Part shown: positions 26,040 through 33,937 of the stretch, piece by piece | How the letters are laid out: each line of letters begins with the position of its first letter | Position numbering within the stretch: the first letter of the stretch is position 1 | Assembly (NCBI GenBank): GCA_003139775.1 | Contig: PLGI01000058.1 | Span: 1 to 43,508 of the forward strand | DNA: 43,508 nt | Source: Syntrophaceae bacterium | GTDB taxonomy: Bacteria; Desulfobacterota; Syntrophia; Syntrophales; Smithellaceae | Direction of reading: 5' to 3' | Position numbers and translations under genes: made by a program | The notes under the pieces: model-generated | What the model was told of the DNA's origin: nothing | What the model saw: only the letters and a program-made list of their open reading frames with translations | The model's database searches: none

Positions 26040-27110
26040 ATGAGAAAATTTTCTTTTCATCCCTGCGGCAATTATCACGAGAATTACGCGCAGGAATTAA
26101 ATATTTTTGAAACTGACTTCGGCCGGGTCTGTCTAGGTATATTTCTAACCTTGCTATTTTTTGTCGCGCCATTTGTTGTCAGCCCCTACATGCTCTACAT
26201 TCTGAATACAATCGGTATCGCGGCTATTGCCGCCATCGGGCTAAATATCCTTATCGGTTATACTGGGCAGATATCTCTGGGTCATGGCGCATTTTTCGGC
26301 GTGGGCGCATACGCGGCGGCAATTATGGCTACCAGATTGGGAGTGGGATTCTATATCGCCATCCCGGTGGCGGGTATTATTACCGCTCTCGTTGGTATGA
26401 TTATCGGCATACCGTCAGGCCGCTTGAAAGGTCTTTATCTGACGATTGCCACTCTGGCCGGACAATTTATTATTGAATATGTTTTAATCCAGTGGGATAG
26501 TCTCACGAAAGGTACGATGGGAATTACACTTCCTGCGCCGCAAATAATGAATTGGCAAATATCGGGAGACAAGGCATTTTTCTTTCTGATTTTCGTAAGC
26601 CTTGTTCTGATGACGTGGTTCGCGGTAAATATCATGCGCAGCAAATACGGGCGGGCTTTCATTGCCATTCGTGATAATGACCGCGCAGCGGAAGGTATGG
26701 GCATCCCCATTTTTAAATACAAATTGCTGTCCTTCGGCATCAGTTCTTTTTATGCCGGTTTTGCCGGCGCTCTCTGGGCTTACTACATGGTGAGCATTAC
26801 GACAGAACCTTTTAATCTGGGGCTTTCTGTTGAATATATCGCGATGGTGATTATCGGCGGTATGGGCAATATTCCCGGCGCGATCTTTGGCGCGACATTT
26901 ATTACCCTGCTCAATGAATTTTTACGATTTTTAACCGGCGTGTTAATGAATGTCGGAGCAATTACCAGTTTGGGTTTAAACATGGCTCCGCTTAAAGAAT
27001 TTGTTTTCGGGCTGGTCATTGTATTATTTATATTAATTGAACCAAAGGGCTTAGCCGAAATATGGAGGATCATCCGTTCCAGTTTCCGACTCTGGCCTTT
27101 TTCATATTAG
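26040..27110 (+). CDS. livM: Liv-type ABC transporter permease
   Basis: 356 aa inner-membrane permease with about ten helices. Typical LivM motifs are LNILIGYTGQISLGHGAFFG, the coupling loop SKYGRAFIAIRDNDRAAEGMGI and IIGGMGNIPGAIFGATFI. It should pair with LivH. A hydrophilic N-terminus of ~30 residues comes before the first helix. The only ribosome-site candidate, TTAGGA, is the tail of the repeat copy in front of it, about 13 bp from ATG, so translation may be weak or coupled. Confidence 0.93.
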   Translation: MRKFSFHPCGNYHENYAQELNIFETDFGRVCLGIFLTLLFFVAPFVVSPYMLYILNTIGIAAIAAIGLNILIGYTGQISLGHGAFFGVGAYAAAIMATRLGVGFYIAIPVAGIITALVGMIIGIPSGRLKGLYLTIATLAGQFIIEYVLIQWDSLTKGTMGITLPAPQIMNWQISGDKAFFFLIFVSLVLMTWFAVNIMRSKYGRAFIAIRDNDRAAEGMGIPIFKYKLLSFGISSFYAGFAGALWAYYMVSITTEPFNLGLSVEYIAMVIIGGMGNIPGAIFGATFITLLNEFLRFLTGVLMNVGAITSLGLNMAPLKEFVFGLVIVLFILIEPKGLAEIWRIIRSSFRLWPFSY

Positions 27111-27176
27111 AAAATTAGTATTTGCTGAAAGCAAATACATAAATTTTCTTATCCCGATTTATCGGGGTTAGGATAA
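27109..27176 (+). repeat. Dispersed two-hairpin repeat, copy 5 (livM-livF)
   Basis: It begins at the livM stop. GTATTTGCT, loop GAA, AGCAAATAC forms stem one, enclosed by GAAAATT/AATTTTC; then TTATCCCG-ATTTAT-CGGGGTTAGGA forms stem two. The outer stem differs from that of copy 4 but stays paired, so compensating changes are visible. Confidence 0.85.
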
Positions 27177-27183
27177 AAATCAA

Positions 27184-27216
27184 GAAATATTTTGCTTTTT
27201 GAGCAGAAATATTTCG
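27184..27216 (+). repeat. AT-rich hairpin between repeat copies
   Basis: GAAATATTTTGCT pairs imperfectly with AGCAGAAATATTTC around TTTTG. It lies between copies 5 and 6 and may be a worn first stem of another unit. Confidence 0.45.
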
Positions 27217-27226
27217 TAGATATTTT

Positions 27227-27326
27227 AGTAAGTTTGAATTTTCTTTCTGTAAGAAAGAAAATTCATTAACGCACTTATCCCACATGGGTGGGACTTATCC
27301 CGCAAAGCGAAGCGACGCGGGGTTAG
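27227..27326 (+). repeat. Dispersed two-hairpin repeat, copy 6 (livM-livF)
   Basis: GAATTTTCTTTCT-GTA-AGAAAGAAAATTC is a perfect 13-bp stem. It is followed by TTATCCCAC-ATG-GTGGGA and then by CTTATCCCGC...GCGGGGTTAG, so the second hairpin is doubled in this copy. The 239-bp gap between livM and livF is almost wholly made of these units. Confidence 0.85.
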
Positions 27327-27349
27327 TACAGAGATAGTTAGGATAAAAA

Positions 27350-28150
27350 ATGGGAGAGATTCTTCTACAGTTAAATAATATATCTGTTGTATATTCAGAT
27401 GTTATACAGGTATTAAAAGGTGTTTCTTTAAGTGTTGAGAAGAATCACATCGTTTCGCTTTTGGGCAGTAACGGCGCCGGGAAAACAACCACGCTCAAAG
27501 CTATCTCAGGGTTACTTAAACCGGAAAACGGCGAAGTAACGGAGGGGACGATTCTGTATAACGGTGTCAATATTCAAAATCAGGCACCGGAATTCATTAC
27601 CCGTCAGGGCATCATTCAAGTGCTCGAAGGCCGTCAGCCTTTTAAATATCTCACAATTGAAGAGAACCTGCGCGTAGGCACAGCTACTCGATTCGGCAAA
27701 CCCTATAAACAGGATCTGGAACTTGTTTATAATTATTTCCCCGCTCTGGTTCAAAGAAGAAAATCACTGGCTGGATACTGCAGCGGCGGTGAATTGCAAA
27801 TGCTGGTCATTGGAAGGGCGTTAATGGCGCATCCACAGCTTTTACTGCTCGATGAACCTTCTCTGGGATTGGCTCCGCTTGTTGTTCAGGAAATATTCCG
27901 CATCATCAAAAAAATAAATGAAGAACAGGAAGCGACAATTATTCTGGTGGAACAAAACGCCCGGATGGCATTGCAGGTCGCTCATTACGGTTATGTCATG
28001 GAGAACGGCAAAATCATGATGGAAGCCACGGCCAAAGAATTATCCGACAATCCGGATATCAAGGAATTCTATCTTGGAATGGCGGCATCAGGAATTGCCA
28101 AGTCCTATAAGGATGTTAAATCTTATAGAAGACGCAAACGCTGGTTATAA
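27350..28150 (+). CDS. livF: Liv-type ABC transporter ATPase
   Basis: 266 aa ATP-binding subunit. Walker A GSNGAGKTTTL, signature CSGGELQMLVIGRAL, Walker B LLLLDEPSLGLAP and switch region VEQNARMAL are intact. It would form a heterodimer with LivG. The C-terminus carries a basic tail (KSYKDVKSYRRRKRWL) longer than in E. coli LivF; the same tail form is common in liv clusters that include acyl-CoA ligases (from memory, not checked). ATG follows TTAGGA at 6 bp. It is separated from livM by the triple hairpin array, so its message level may differ from that of livM. Confidence 0.93.
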   Translation: MGEILLQLNNISVVYSDVIQVLKGVSLSVEKNHIVSLLGSNGAGKTTTLKAISGLLKPENGEVTEGTILYNGVNIQNQAPEFITRQGIIQVLEGRQPFKYLTIEENLRVGTATRFGKPYKQDLELVYNYFPALVQRRKSLAGYCSGGELQMLVIGRALMAHPQLLLLDEPSLGLAPLVVQEIFRIIKKINEEQEATIILVEQNARMALQVAHYGYVMENGKIMMEATAKELSDNPDIKEFYLGMAASGIAKSYKDVKSYRRRKRWL

Positions 28151-28270
28151 CCCTTCCGCTTTCTTCGGCTAACTTTGTTGGCATCGTCGTCAGCTTCCTC
28201 AACGTATTAGTAATGCGCCTCGTCGCATCCTCCTTGCCGTCGCGTTATCCTTTGAAAGCGAAAGGTTATA
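28146..28270. repeat. 125-bp element with inverted ends after livF
   Basis: The ends TATAACCCTTCCGCTTTC (28146-28163) and GAAAGCGAAAGGTTATA (28254-28270) are imperfect inverted copies. The interior is rich in CGTCGTC, CGCCTCGTCGC and TCCTCCTTGCCGTCGCG, unlike the AT-rich surroundings, and has no open frame. It starts inside the livF stop codon. It looks like a non-autonomous mobile or structured RNA element. The rest of the gap to 28362 shows only a short hairpin (GGTTATGC/GCATAATC) near 28310. Confidence 0.5.
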
Positions 28271-28362
28271 TAAAGAAATTAATTTCTAAAAATCCTTTTA
28301 AACAAAAAACGGTTATGCTAAATTGCATAATCAAATAAGCGAAAGTTAAAAAGGAGAACTAA

Positions 28363-28788
28363 GTGCGAAGTCATCTTGATAAATCAATATTATTTAGATT
28401 GCTATTTATTATTTATTTTATGGTAGGTCTAAGTGATGGCGTAGCAATAGCAGGTGATTATTCCGGAAAATACATCAGAGAAACTGAAAACGAGAGTGCT
28501 GATATTGTTATTAATAAACTTAATAATGGAAAATATCATATAAAAGGCTTTGCGTTATGGGGCACTAAAAGTACTAATGCACCGCATACTGGTGAATTAG
28601 ATTTTATATCAAGAATTAATAAAGGCAGTATTCATTACACATGCTATAAAGGAATTTGGAAAGGCAAAAAAGAATATTATGTGCTGGATATCGAATTTCA
28701 CAAAAATGGATTGGTCGTAAAAGAAAAGAATTGGGCTGGATTCTTCGGAATGAATGTTCAATTTATTGGGGAATATATTAAAAAATAA
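28363..28788 (+). CDS. Small secreted protein of unknown function
   Basis: 141 aa. The N-terminus (LFRLLFIIYFMVGLSDGVAIAG) looks like a signal peptide with a cut near residue 30. The mature part (~110 aa) has alternating beta-type stretches (GKYHIKGFALWG, GELDFISRI, GSIHYTCYKG, YYVLDIEFHKNGLVV) that suggest a small beta-barrel or lipocalin-like fold; I do not recognise the family. Start is GTG with GGAG at 6-bp spacing. It sits 22 bp before the PaaK-like gene and downstream of the 125-bp element. Its base composition is more AT-rich than the liv genes, so it may be a later insertion in the operon. Confidence 0.7.
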   Translation: MRSHLDKSILFRLLFIIYFMVGLSDGVAIAGDYSGKYIRETENESADIVINKLNNGKYHIKGFALWGTKSTNAPHTGELDFISRINKGSIHYTCYKGIWKGKKEYYVLDIEFHKNGLVVKEKNWAGFFGMNVQFIGEYIKK

Positions 28789-28810
28789 TGCTGCATAACA
28801 TAGGAAACAT

Positions 28811-30064
28811 ATGAATCAATTATTTGATAAAAAAGAATCTTGGGGAAAGAGAAAGAGAAAAAGCCAGCAGGATAAGGCTCTGGCTTATATGGTAAAGCTC
28901 GGTTACGAAAAGTCAGGGCATGTTAAGGCAATGTTGGATGCTCATAAAATTAATCCCGCCAATATTAAAACACGTGAAGATTTAGTGTGTCTGCCGGTTA
29001 CTTCCCGCGAAAAATTAGTGGAAATGGAACAACTCGATCCACCTTACGCCGGATTAGAAAATCCCGATATTTCCATTGATCGCGTTTTTACCTCACCCGG
29101 GCCGGTATATGAACCGCATCTATCCGAAGATGATCATTTATGGGCGCGAGCCTTTTTTGCCGCAGGCATTGGTCCGAATGATATAGCGCTCAACGCCTTT
29201 TCTTATCATCTGGTCGCCGCAGGATTAACTTTTCATAATGGCCTGCGCAAAATCGGCGCCACTGTTATTCCATCTGGCTCTTCATCTTCCCAGATTCAGG
29301 TGCAATTAATTAAAGATTTGAAAGTGACGGCTTATGTGGGCACACCCAGCTTTTTAATGGCCATTATCAACAAAGCAAAAGAGATGGGGCATGATTTTAA
29401 AAAAGACTTCCGTGTGAAAAAAGCATGCTTTGCGGCGGAGCCGCTTCTACCGGATTTGCGAAGGATGTTTGAAAACGATTACGGTATTGATACTTACCAG
29501 ATGTACGGAGCAACTGAAGTCGGCGACGTGGCGTATGAATGTTCCGAAAAAAAAGGATGGCACATCTGTGAAGAAACAATAGTGGAAATAGTCGATCCCG
29601 CTACCGGCAAAAATGTTCCAAATGGAGAATTGGGTGAAGTAGTAGTCACGAGGCTCAATGAAATTTTCTTTTTATTGCGTTTTGGAACTGGGGATTTATC
29701 GCGCTTTATTGTAGATAAATGCCCCTGTGGCCGGACATCTTATCGTCTGGCCGGAATTGCGGGCAGGGTAGGCGACGCCGTAAAAGTACGCGGATTATTT
29801 GTAGCGCCCAGTCAGATTAAAATGATTCAGGCAAAATTCAATAATCTGCCACTGCAGGTGGTTGTGAGCCGCACAGGACATGAAGATATTCTGAAACTGC
29901 GAATTGAAAAAGTATCGCCCGAAATTGGTAGCACTTCGTGGGAGGAAGGTTTTAAAAAAATATTCAGGGAAATCTGCACCGTTAGAATTGATACTCTGGA
30001 ATACATTAATGCAGGTGGAATCAAGCCTCAGGAGAAGTTGATTGTTGATCATCGACAATATTAA
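28811..30064 (+). CDS. PaaK-like phenylacetate-CoA ligase family protein with atypical phosphate loop
   Basis: 417 aa adenylate-forming protein of the PaaK/CapK branch. MYGATEVGDVAYEC, the acidic RFGTGDLSRF, CPCGRTSYRLAGIAGRVGD and the C-terminal domain (VAPSQIKMIQAKF...) match that branch. The usual SSGTTGxPT phosphate loop is replaced by TSPGPVYEP (residues 94-102), as in a known divergent PaaK subgroup, so the substrate or even the ligase reaction is uncertain. It would activate an aryl or acyl acid to its CoA ester, and as last gene of the liv operon may act on the transported compound or its breakdown product. AGGA lies 5 bp before ATG. Confidence 0.82.
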   Translation: MNQLFDKKESWGKRKRKSQQDKALAYMVKLGYEKSGHVKAMLDAHKINPANIKTREDLVCLPVTSREKLVEMEQLDPPYAGLENPDISIDRVFTSPGPVYEPHLSEDDHLWARAFFAAGIGPNDIALNAFSYHLVAAGLTFHNGLRKIGATVIPSGSSSSQIQVQLIKDLKVTAYVGTPSFLMAIINKAKEMGHDFKKDFRVKKACFAAEPLLPDLRRMFENDYGIDTYQMYGATEVGDVAYECSEKKGWHICEETIVEIVDPATGKNVPNGELGEVVVTRLNEIFFLLRFGTGDLSRFIVDKCPCGRTSYRLAGIAGRVGDAVKVRGLFVAPSQIKMIQAKFNNLPLQVVVSRTGHEDILKLRIEKVSPEIGSTSWEEGFKKIFREICTVRIDTLEYINAGGIKPQEKLIVDHRQY

Positions 30065-30165
30065 TGAGACTCCAAAATAACAAGCGTAGCGAAGTTAGAT
30101 TGTAAGTCGAATTATCCAGCAAAGCAAAGCGACGCTGGATTAATGAAACTCAGAAATATAAATAC
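30065..30165 (+). repeat. Dispersed hairpin repeat, copy 7 (degenerate)
   Basis: Follows the PaaK-like stop. GAGACTCCAAAATAACAAGC and GTAAGTCGAATTATCCAGC resemble copies 2 and 3, with TCCAGC pairing GCTGGA as second stem, then TTAATGAAACTCAGAAATAT restarts the unit. The gap lies between convergent genes. Confidence 0.55.
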
Positions 30166-30166
30166 A

Positions 30167-30535
30167 TTAAATTGATTCATTGGTGGCACTGTACTTTGCC
30201 ATTTCTTTTTTCCCTGATATGTATGCGTCAATGATTGAAAAAATCCAAAGCAGAATCATGAAAGACAAAATTAAATACAGGTAAGACAAATTCAATGCTT
30301 TTATCGCATTGATTGTCAATTGGATAACAGCGTTGAAAGTAACCGTTCCTTTTTTAAAGGGAGCGATTTTCAAAATATTTATTGTTGTTTGAATCACAGA
30401 CCATATCATAGATAAAACTCCGGCAATAATGGCGATTATTATCAAGATTCCTTTTTTATAATTTCTTAAATAAATCTGCCCCCAGCCGGGAAAGAGGAGC
30501 GCATTAAATAATGCTGCTTTAGTGGCTAAATTCAT
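30167..30535 (-). CDS. Small membrane protein of unknown function
   Basis: 122 aa with three or four hydrophobic helices. The N-terminal LFNALLFPGWGQIYLRNYKKGI resembles the start of TM2/DUF5683-type small membrane proteins, where a Gly-Trp-Gly-Gln turn lies between the helices. Strong ribosome site GAGGGG. It lies 30 bp after recJ on the same strand and is probably co-transcribed. No function can be assigned. Confidence 0.75.
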   Translation of the reverse strand: MNLATKAALFNALLFPGWGQIYLRNYKKGILIIIAIIAGVLSMIWSVIQTTINILKIAPFKKGTVTFNAVIQLTINAIKALNLSYLYLILSFMILLWIFSIIDAYISGKKEMAKYSATNESI

Positions 30536-30565
30536 ATATTCCCCTCATATGCTTAAAATTTTCTT

Positions 30566-32305
30566 TTAAGGAATAATATTTACATCTTTCATCTTCAACT
30601 GAATATCGGAAGATCCGTTCCAGTTGTTAATTTGTGGTGTGAAGACAATGTCAATATTGGCGCCGTTAATCGCGGGCAGATGTTTGCCCATACCAAACCA
30701 AATGGAATCGCAAGACATGCCATTGCTTTTGAGCCACATTTTCAGATGGTTATTGCCGACAATAAATGGAGAGGAAACCTTGATATTGCGGGCACAAAGT
30801 ACCGGTTCCGGATTTTTACTGCCAAAAGGCGCGAGCATTTCAATCTGCTCCATCAAATTCAGATTAATATCTTTGAGTTGACATTCCGAATCAATATCCG
30901 TTTGGGAAAGAAGTTCCGGAAATTGAATGCTATTGCGAATTGTTTCATCTAAAAGACAGGCAAACTCATATATATTTTCTTCTTTGATGGAAATGCCGGC
31001 GGCATGGTAATGCCCGCCATAGGAAAGCAAAAGAGGAGCGCACTGCTGAATTCCCTTGTAAATATTAAAACCGGAAACACTTCTTCCGGAACCTTTACCT
31101 ACACCATTATTTAAACTAATGACAAATGCCGGACGGTTGAAAAGGTCAACGAGACGCGAAGCGACAATACCGACAACTCCCTGATGCCACTTATCAGATG
31201 CAAAGACAAGCGCATTCATTTTTTCGATATCCTGAGTATTGCTTATTTTTTCAAGAATTTCATTGAGAATCTTTTTTTCCATTGTTTGCCTGTTGCGATT
31301 ATAGGAATCGAGCCTTTCGGCCAACATACGAGCTTCCGACATATTATCAGTCAAAAGCAATTTCACCGCATCCAGAGGAGAAGCAATGCGTCCGGCGGCA
31401 TTTATACGGGGAATAAGAGAAAAAGAGGCTTTAAAAGAATCAATAGTTTGGTTATCAACGCCGCTAACCTCTTTAAGTGCTTTGATTCCCGGCCGTTGAC
31501 CTTCGGTAATTAATTCCAATCCGATTTTGGTAAAAATTCTGTTTTCATCAACAAGAGGCGCGATGTCGCCAATAGTTCCCAATGCGACAATATCGAGATA
31601 TTCTTTTAAATTGGGATAGTCTTTATTTTTCCAAAAGCCCTCTTTGTTCAAACTGCCGCGCAAAGCAATGAGAAAGTTATAAGCAATGCCCACACCGGCA
31701 AGTCCTTTAAAAGGGAAAGTACAATCTTCACGATTCGGATCTATTGAGGCTACGGCAGGAGGCAGCATACCTGATATTTCATGGTGATCCAGGACAATCG
31801 TATCGATGCCAAGTGATTGGGCATAAGCAATTTGTTCAATGTCGGAAATGCCGCAATCAACCGTAATGATCAGTTTGACATTGTTATTTTTGAACTTATC
31901 AATGGCTGGTATTTTTAAACCGTAACCTTCCTGCAATCTGTCGGGAATATAATAATTTACATGAGGTGTTATTTCCTTGATAAACTTAAAAAGAATAACA
32001 ACGGAAGTTATCCCGTCAGCATCATAATCGCCATAAATAATGATTTCTTCGTGATCGTAAATTGCTTTCAGTAAACGCAAAACACCCTTTTTCATATCTT
32101 TCATTAAAAAAGGGCTATGCAGATCATTGAGGGAAGGGTAGAGGTAATGACGGACTGCTTCCAAGTCCTCGATGCCCCTATTGACCAGAATTTGAGATAT
32201 AATCGGGTGAATTCCAAATTCTTTACTCAATAGGTTTTCTGTATTTTTATTACCTGCATCGTTTAATTTCCATTTTGTTGTCGGCAATTGGTTAGATATG
32301 GTCAT
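30566..32305 (-). CDS. recJ: Single-stranded-DNA-specific exonuclease RecJ
   Basis: About 579 aa 5'-3' single-strand exonuclease used in recombination and mismatch repair. DHH-family motifs are YGDYDADGITS, VDCGIS and VLDHHE; the DHHA1 domain shows GGHYHAAGISI, and an OB-like domain ends the protein. I chose the ATG at 32305 (MTISNQLPTTKWKL) because WKL just inside the start is typical of RecJ. The frame stays open to 32458, adding 51 residues with no family support, and the ribosome site of either is weak. The gene is divergent from the DUF4911-like gene; the gap holds little else. Confidence 0.93.
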   Translation of the reverse strand: MTISNQLPTTKWKLNDAGNKNTENLLSKEFGIHPIISQILVNRGIEDLEAVRHYLYPSLNDLHSPFLMKDMKKGVLRLLKAIYDHEEIIIYGDYDADGITSVVILFKFIKEITPHVNYYIPDRLQEGYGLKIPAIDKFKNNNVKLIITVDCGISDIEQIAYAQSLGIDTIVLDHHEISGMLPPAVASIDPNREDCTFPFKGLAGVGIAYNFLIALRGSLNKEGFWKNKDYPNLKEYLDIVALGTIGDIAPLVDENRIFTKIGLELITEGQRPGIKALKEVSGVDNQTIDSFKASFSLIPRINAAGRIASPLDAVKLLLTDNMSEARMLAERLDSYNRNRQTMEKKILNEILEKISNTQDIEKMNALVFASDKWHQGVVGIVASRLVDLFNRPAFVISLNNGVGKGSGRSVSGFNIYKGIQQCAPLLLSYGGHYHAAGISIKEENIYEFACLLDETIRNSIQFPELLSQTDIDSECQLKDINLNLMEQIEMLAPFGSKNPEPVLCARNIKVSSPFIVGNNHLKMWLKSNGMSCDSIWFGMGKHLPAINGANIDIVFTPQINNWNGSSDIQLKMKDVNIIP

Positions 32306-32491
32306 TATTTTGCTTTCGTATTTACTTTTTATTTTAAATCCTGCGGGAAATGCATAGGAGTAATTTTCCCGCGAGTAGAATGATTGGTTTAAGCTCAAAT
32401 GCGCATAAACTACTCCGAAATTTGACTTAATCATACAGTCTTTATCTGTCGGCGTCAATTGGTCTTTGATTCTTGATCTTTAAAGTGATGA

Positions 32492-32734
32492 GTGATAAAT
32501 GTAAAATCCAAGAAGATGATAAAAAAATATTTTAAATTAAAGCGAAAAGATATTGCCATAGTCCAATTTATTATTGAAGGATATGAGGAAATGGCCACGG
32601 TAACAACAATAGATTCTCACACCGCAATAATCCAAATTTCAATTATTTCTGATTTTATTTTAGATATGAACGCTGTCATTAAAGATCTAAAAAATAAATG
32701 TAAAATGGAAGAAATTAATTGTCCAGAGAAATAA
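32492..32734 (+). CDS. DUF4911-like small protein
   Basis: 80 aa. The sequence RKDIAIVQFIIEGYEEMATVTTID matches the pattern of DUF4911 (residues that lead into an FILEGYEG-like motif), a short family common in Deltaproteobacteria and without known role. The GTG at 32492 or the ATG at 32516 could be the start; neither has a strong ribosome site. Next gene begins 28 bp on. Confidence 0.65.
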   Translation: MINVKSKKMIKKYFKLKRKDIAIVQFIIEGYEEMATVTTIDSHTAIIQISIISDFILDMNAVIKDLKNKCKMEEINCPEK

Positions 32735-32762
32735 GAAAGACCTCCAATAGGAATGTTTTTTT

Positions 32763-33557
32763 ATGTTCATGTTAACACATACTTATTTTTTACAAAAATT
32801 TTTAGGTGCGGCAGATGTAAAAAATATTGACTTGGATATTTATGTTTATAACATTGTTCCGGATTTATTAACAATTCATCCACAAATAAGCTCAAATAGA
32901 ACTCACAAAATACGAAGGTTTCTGCACATACCAGCTCAATATCCACGATCGGCTTACGTCATGTTTCATCTCTTAGTCGATGACCTATCTCACTATGGAT
33001 ATATTTGTTCTAATTGTCAGGAAGAATTCGACTCTAACTCTAAAGGATATTCCTATCTCAAAGGCAAGCCTCTAATCAATTCCATTTTGGATTTACACAA
33101 AATAATCAACAAAGAAATTTCTTATACGGAAGCGACTTACCAATCACATTTAATTATCGAGATGATCTATGATCTTGTTATTTTAAATCAGATTAATTCA
33201 TTTAAAACTATTGATCTGTTAGCAGAAGCGATAAATTTCACCGTAACAAATAAAATGGATGAATTCATTGCCACAATCAATTGGTTATATGATGTAGAGA
33301 AAACTGAAATCGGTGAAGTAATGAAAAACGCTTCCGTCAATATCACTAAAGAAAGAATGGAGGGCATCATGAATATTGAAAGCCGAATTCATCTTTATAA
33401 AGATAAATTCGGCTTGAAAAGCAATGATCAATTATTTTATGATGGTCTTGAAAATTTATTTCAACAAGCTAAAGATTTAATTGACGACGATGAATTATTT
33501 TTTCGAGAAACCGTCCAGACAATAAAGAATTATGGTTGGCTTCCGACTTTTATATAG
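32763..33557 (+). CDS. Hypothetical His/Asp-rich protein, possible metal-dependent hydrolase
   Basis: 264 aa, mostly helical. The first half has a spaced set of His and Asp: [28 protein letters not shown] and [13 protein letters not shown], which recalls the metal ligands of zinc-dependent phospholipase C-like or HD-type helical hydrolases. No family was firmly recognised. A CxxC (CSNC) lies at ~90. AGGA is upstream at 10 bp. Its last 8 bp overlap the end of rpmB tail to tail. Confidence 0.65.
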   Translation: MFMLTHTYFLQKFLGAADVKNIDLDIYVYNIVPDLLTIHPQISSNRTHKIRRFLHIPAQYPRSAYVMFHLLVDDLSHYGYICSNCQEEFDSNSKGYSYLKGKPLINSILDLHKIINKEISYTEATYQSHLIIEMIYDLVILNQINSFKTIDLLAEAINFTVTNKMDEFIATINWLYDVEKTEIGEVMKNASVNITKERMEGIMNIESRIHLYKDKFGLKSNDQLFYDGLENLFQQAKDLIDDDELFFRETVQTIKNYGWLPTFI

Positions 33558-33747
33558 CTTTTTTTACAAATCCAGAGCGAATACAACGAGTGCAAACTTT
33601 GACTCTCTTTACCGATCCGGTTTTTTCATCAACGCAACGTAATCTTTGCAAATTGGGATACCACACCACTTTTGTTTTATTATTAGCATGGCTCACCAGA
33701 TTGCCAATTGACGGCTTTTTACCACATACTTCACAAACACGAGACAT
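33550..33747 (-). CDS. rpmB: 50S ribosomal protein L28
   Basis: 65 aa. [23 protein letters not shown] is the L28 signature, and the paired CxxC motifs (CEVC and CTRC) are those of the zinc-binding form. Ribosome site AGGAGG is 8 bp before ATG. The 190-bp gap to pfkA contains nothing else recognisable; a poor TTGCAA/TAGTAA promoter match lies about 30-55 bp before the ribosome site. Confidence 0.97.
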   Translation of the reverse strand: MSRVCEVCGKKPSIGNLVSHANNKTKVVWYPNLQRLRCVDEKTGSVKRVKVCTRCIRSGFVKKAI

Positions 33748-33937
33748 TAGAAGATCCTCCTAAAATTGTGCGTCGTTACTAAACCATAAGGCAGTATTTT
33801 GCAAGCATTTTTTCGTTTTATTTAAATATTGAAGAATGAGGCCTACTTTTGTGCAGATTTTAGGTAAACTGTTTCCGCAAAACGGGGAAATATAGAACTT
33901 AACATCCTTATATTATTTATGATATTTTACGGCGCCA

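Noticed and set aside
32306-32458. Longer N-terminus for RecJ
   Set aside because: 51 residues without family support; the usual start is just before WKL. Some doubt remains because neither start has a good ribosome site.
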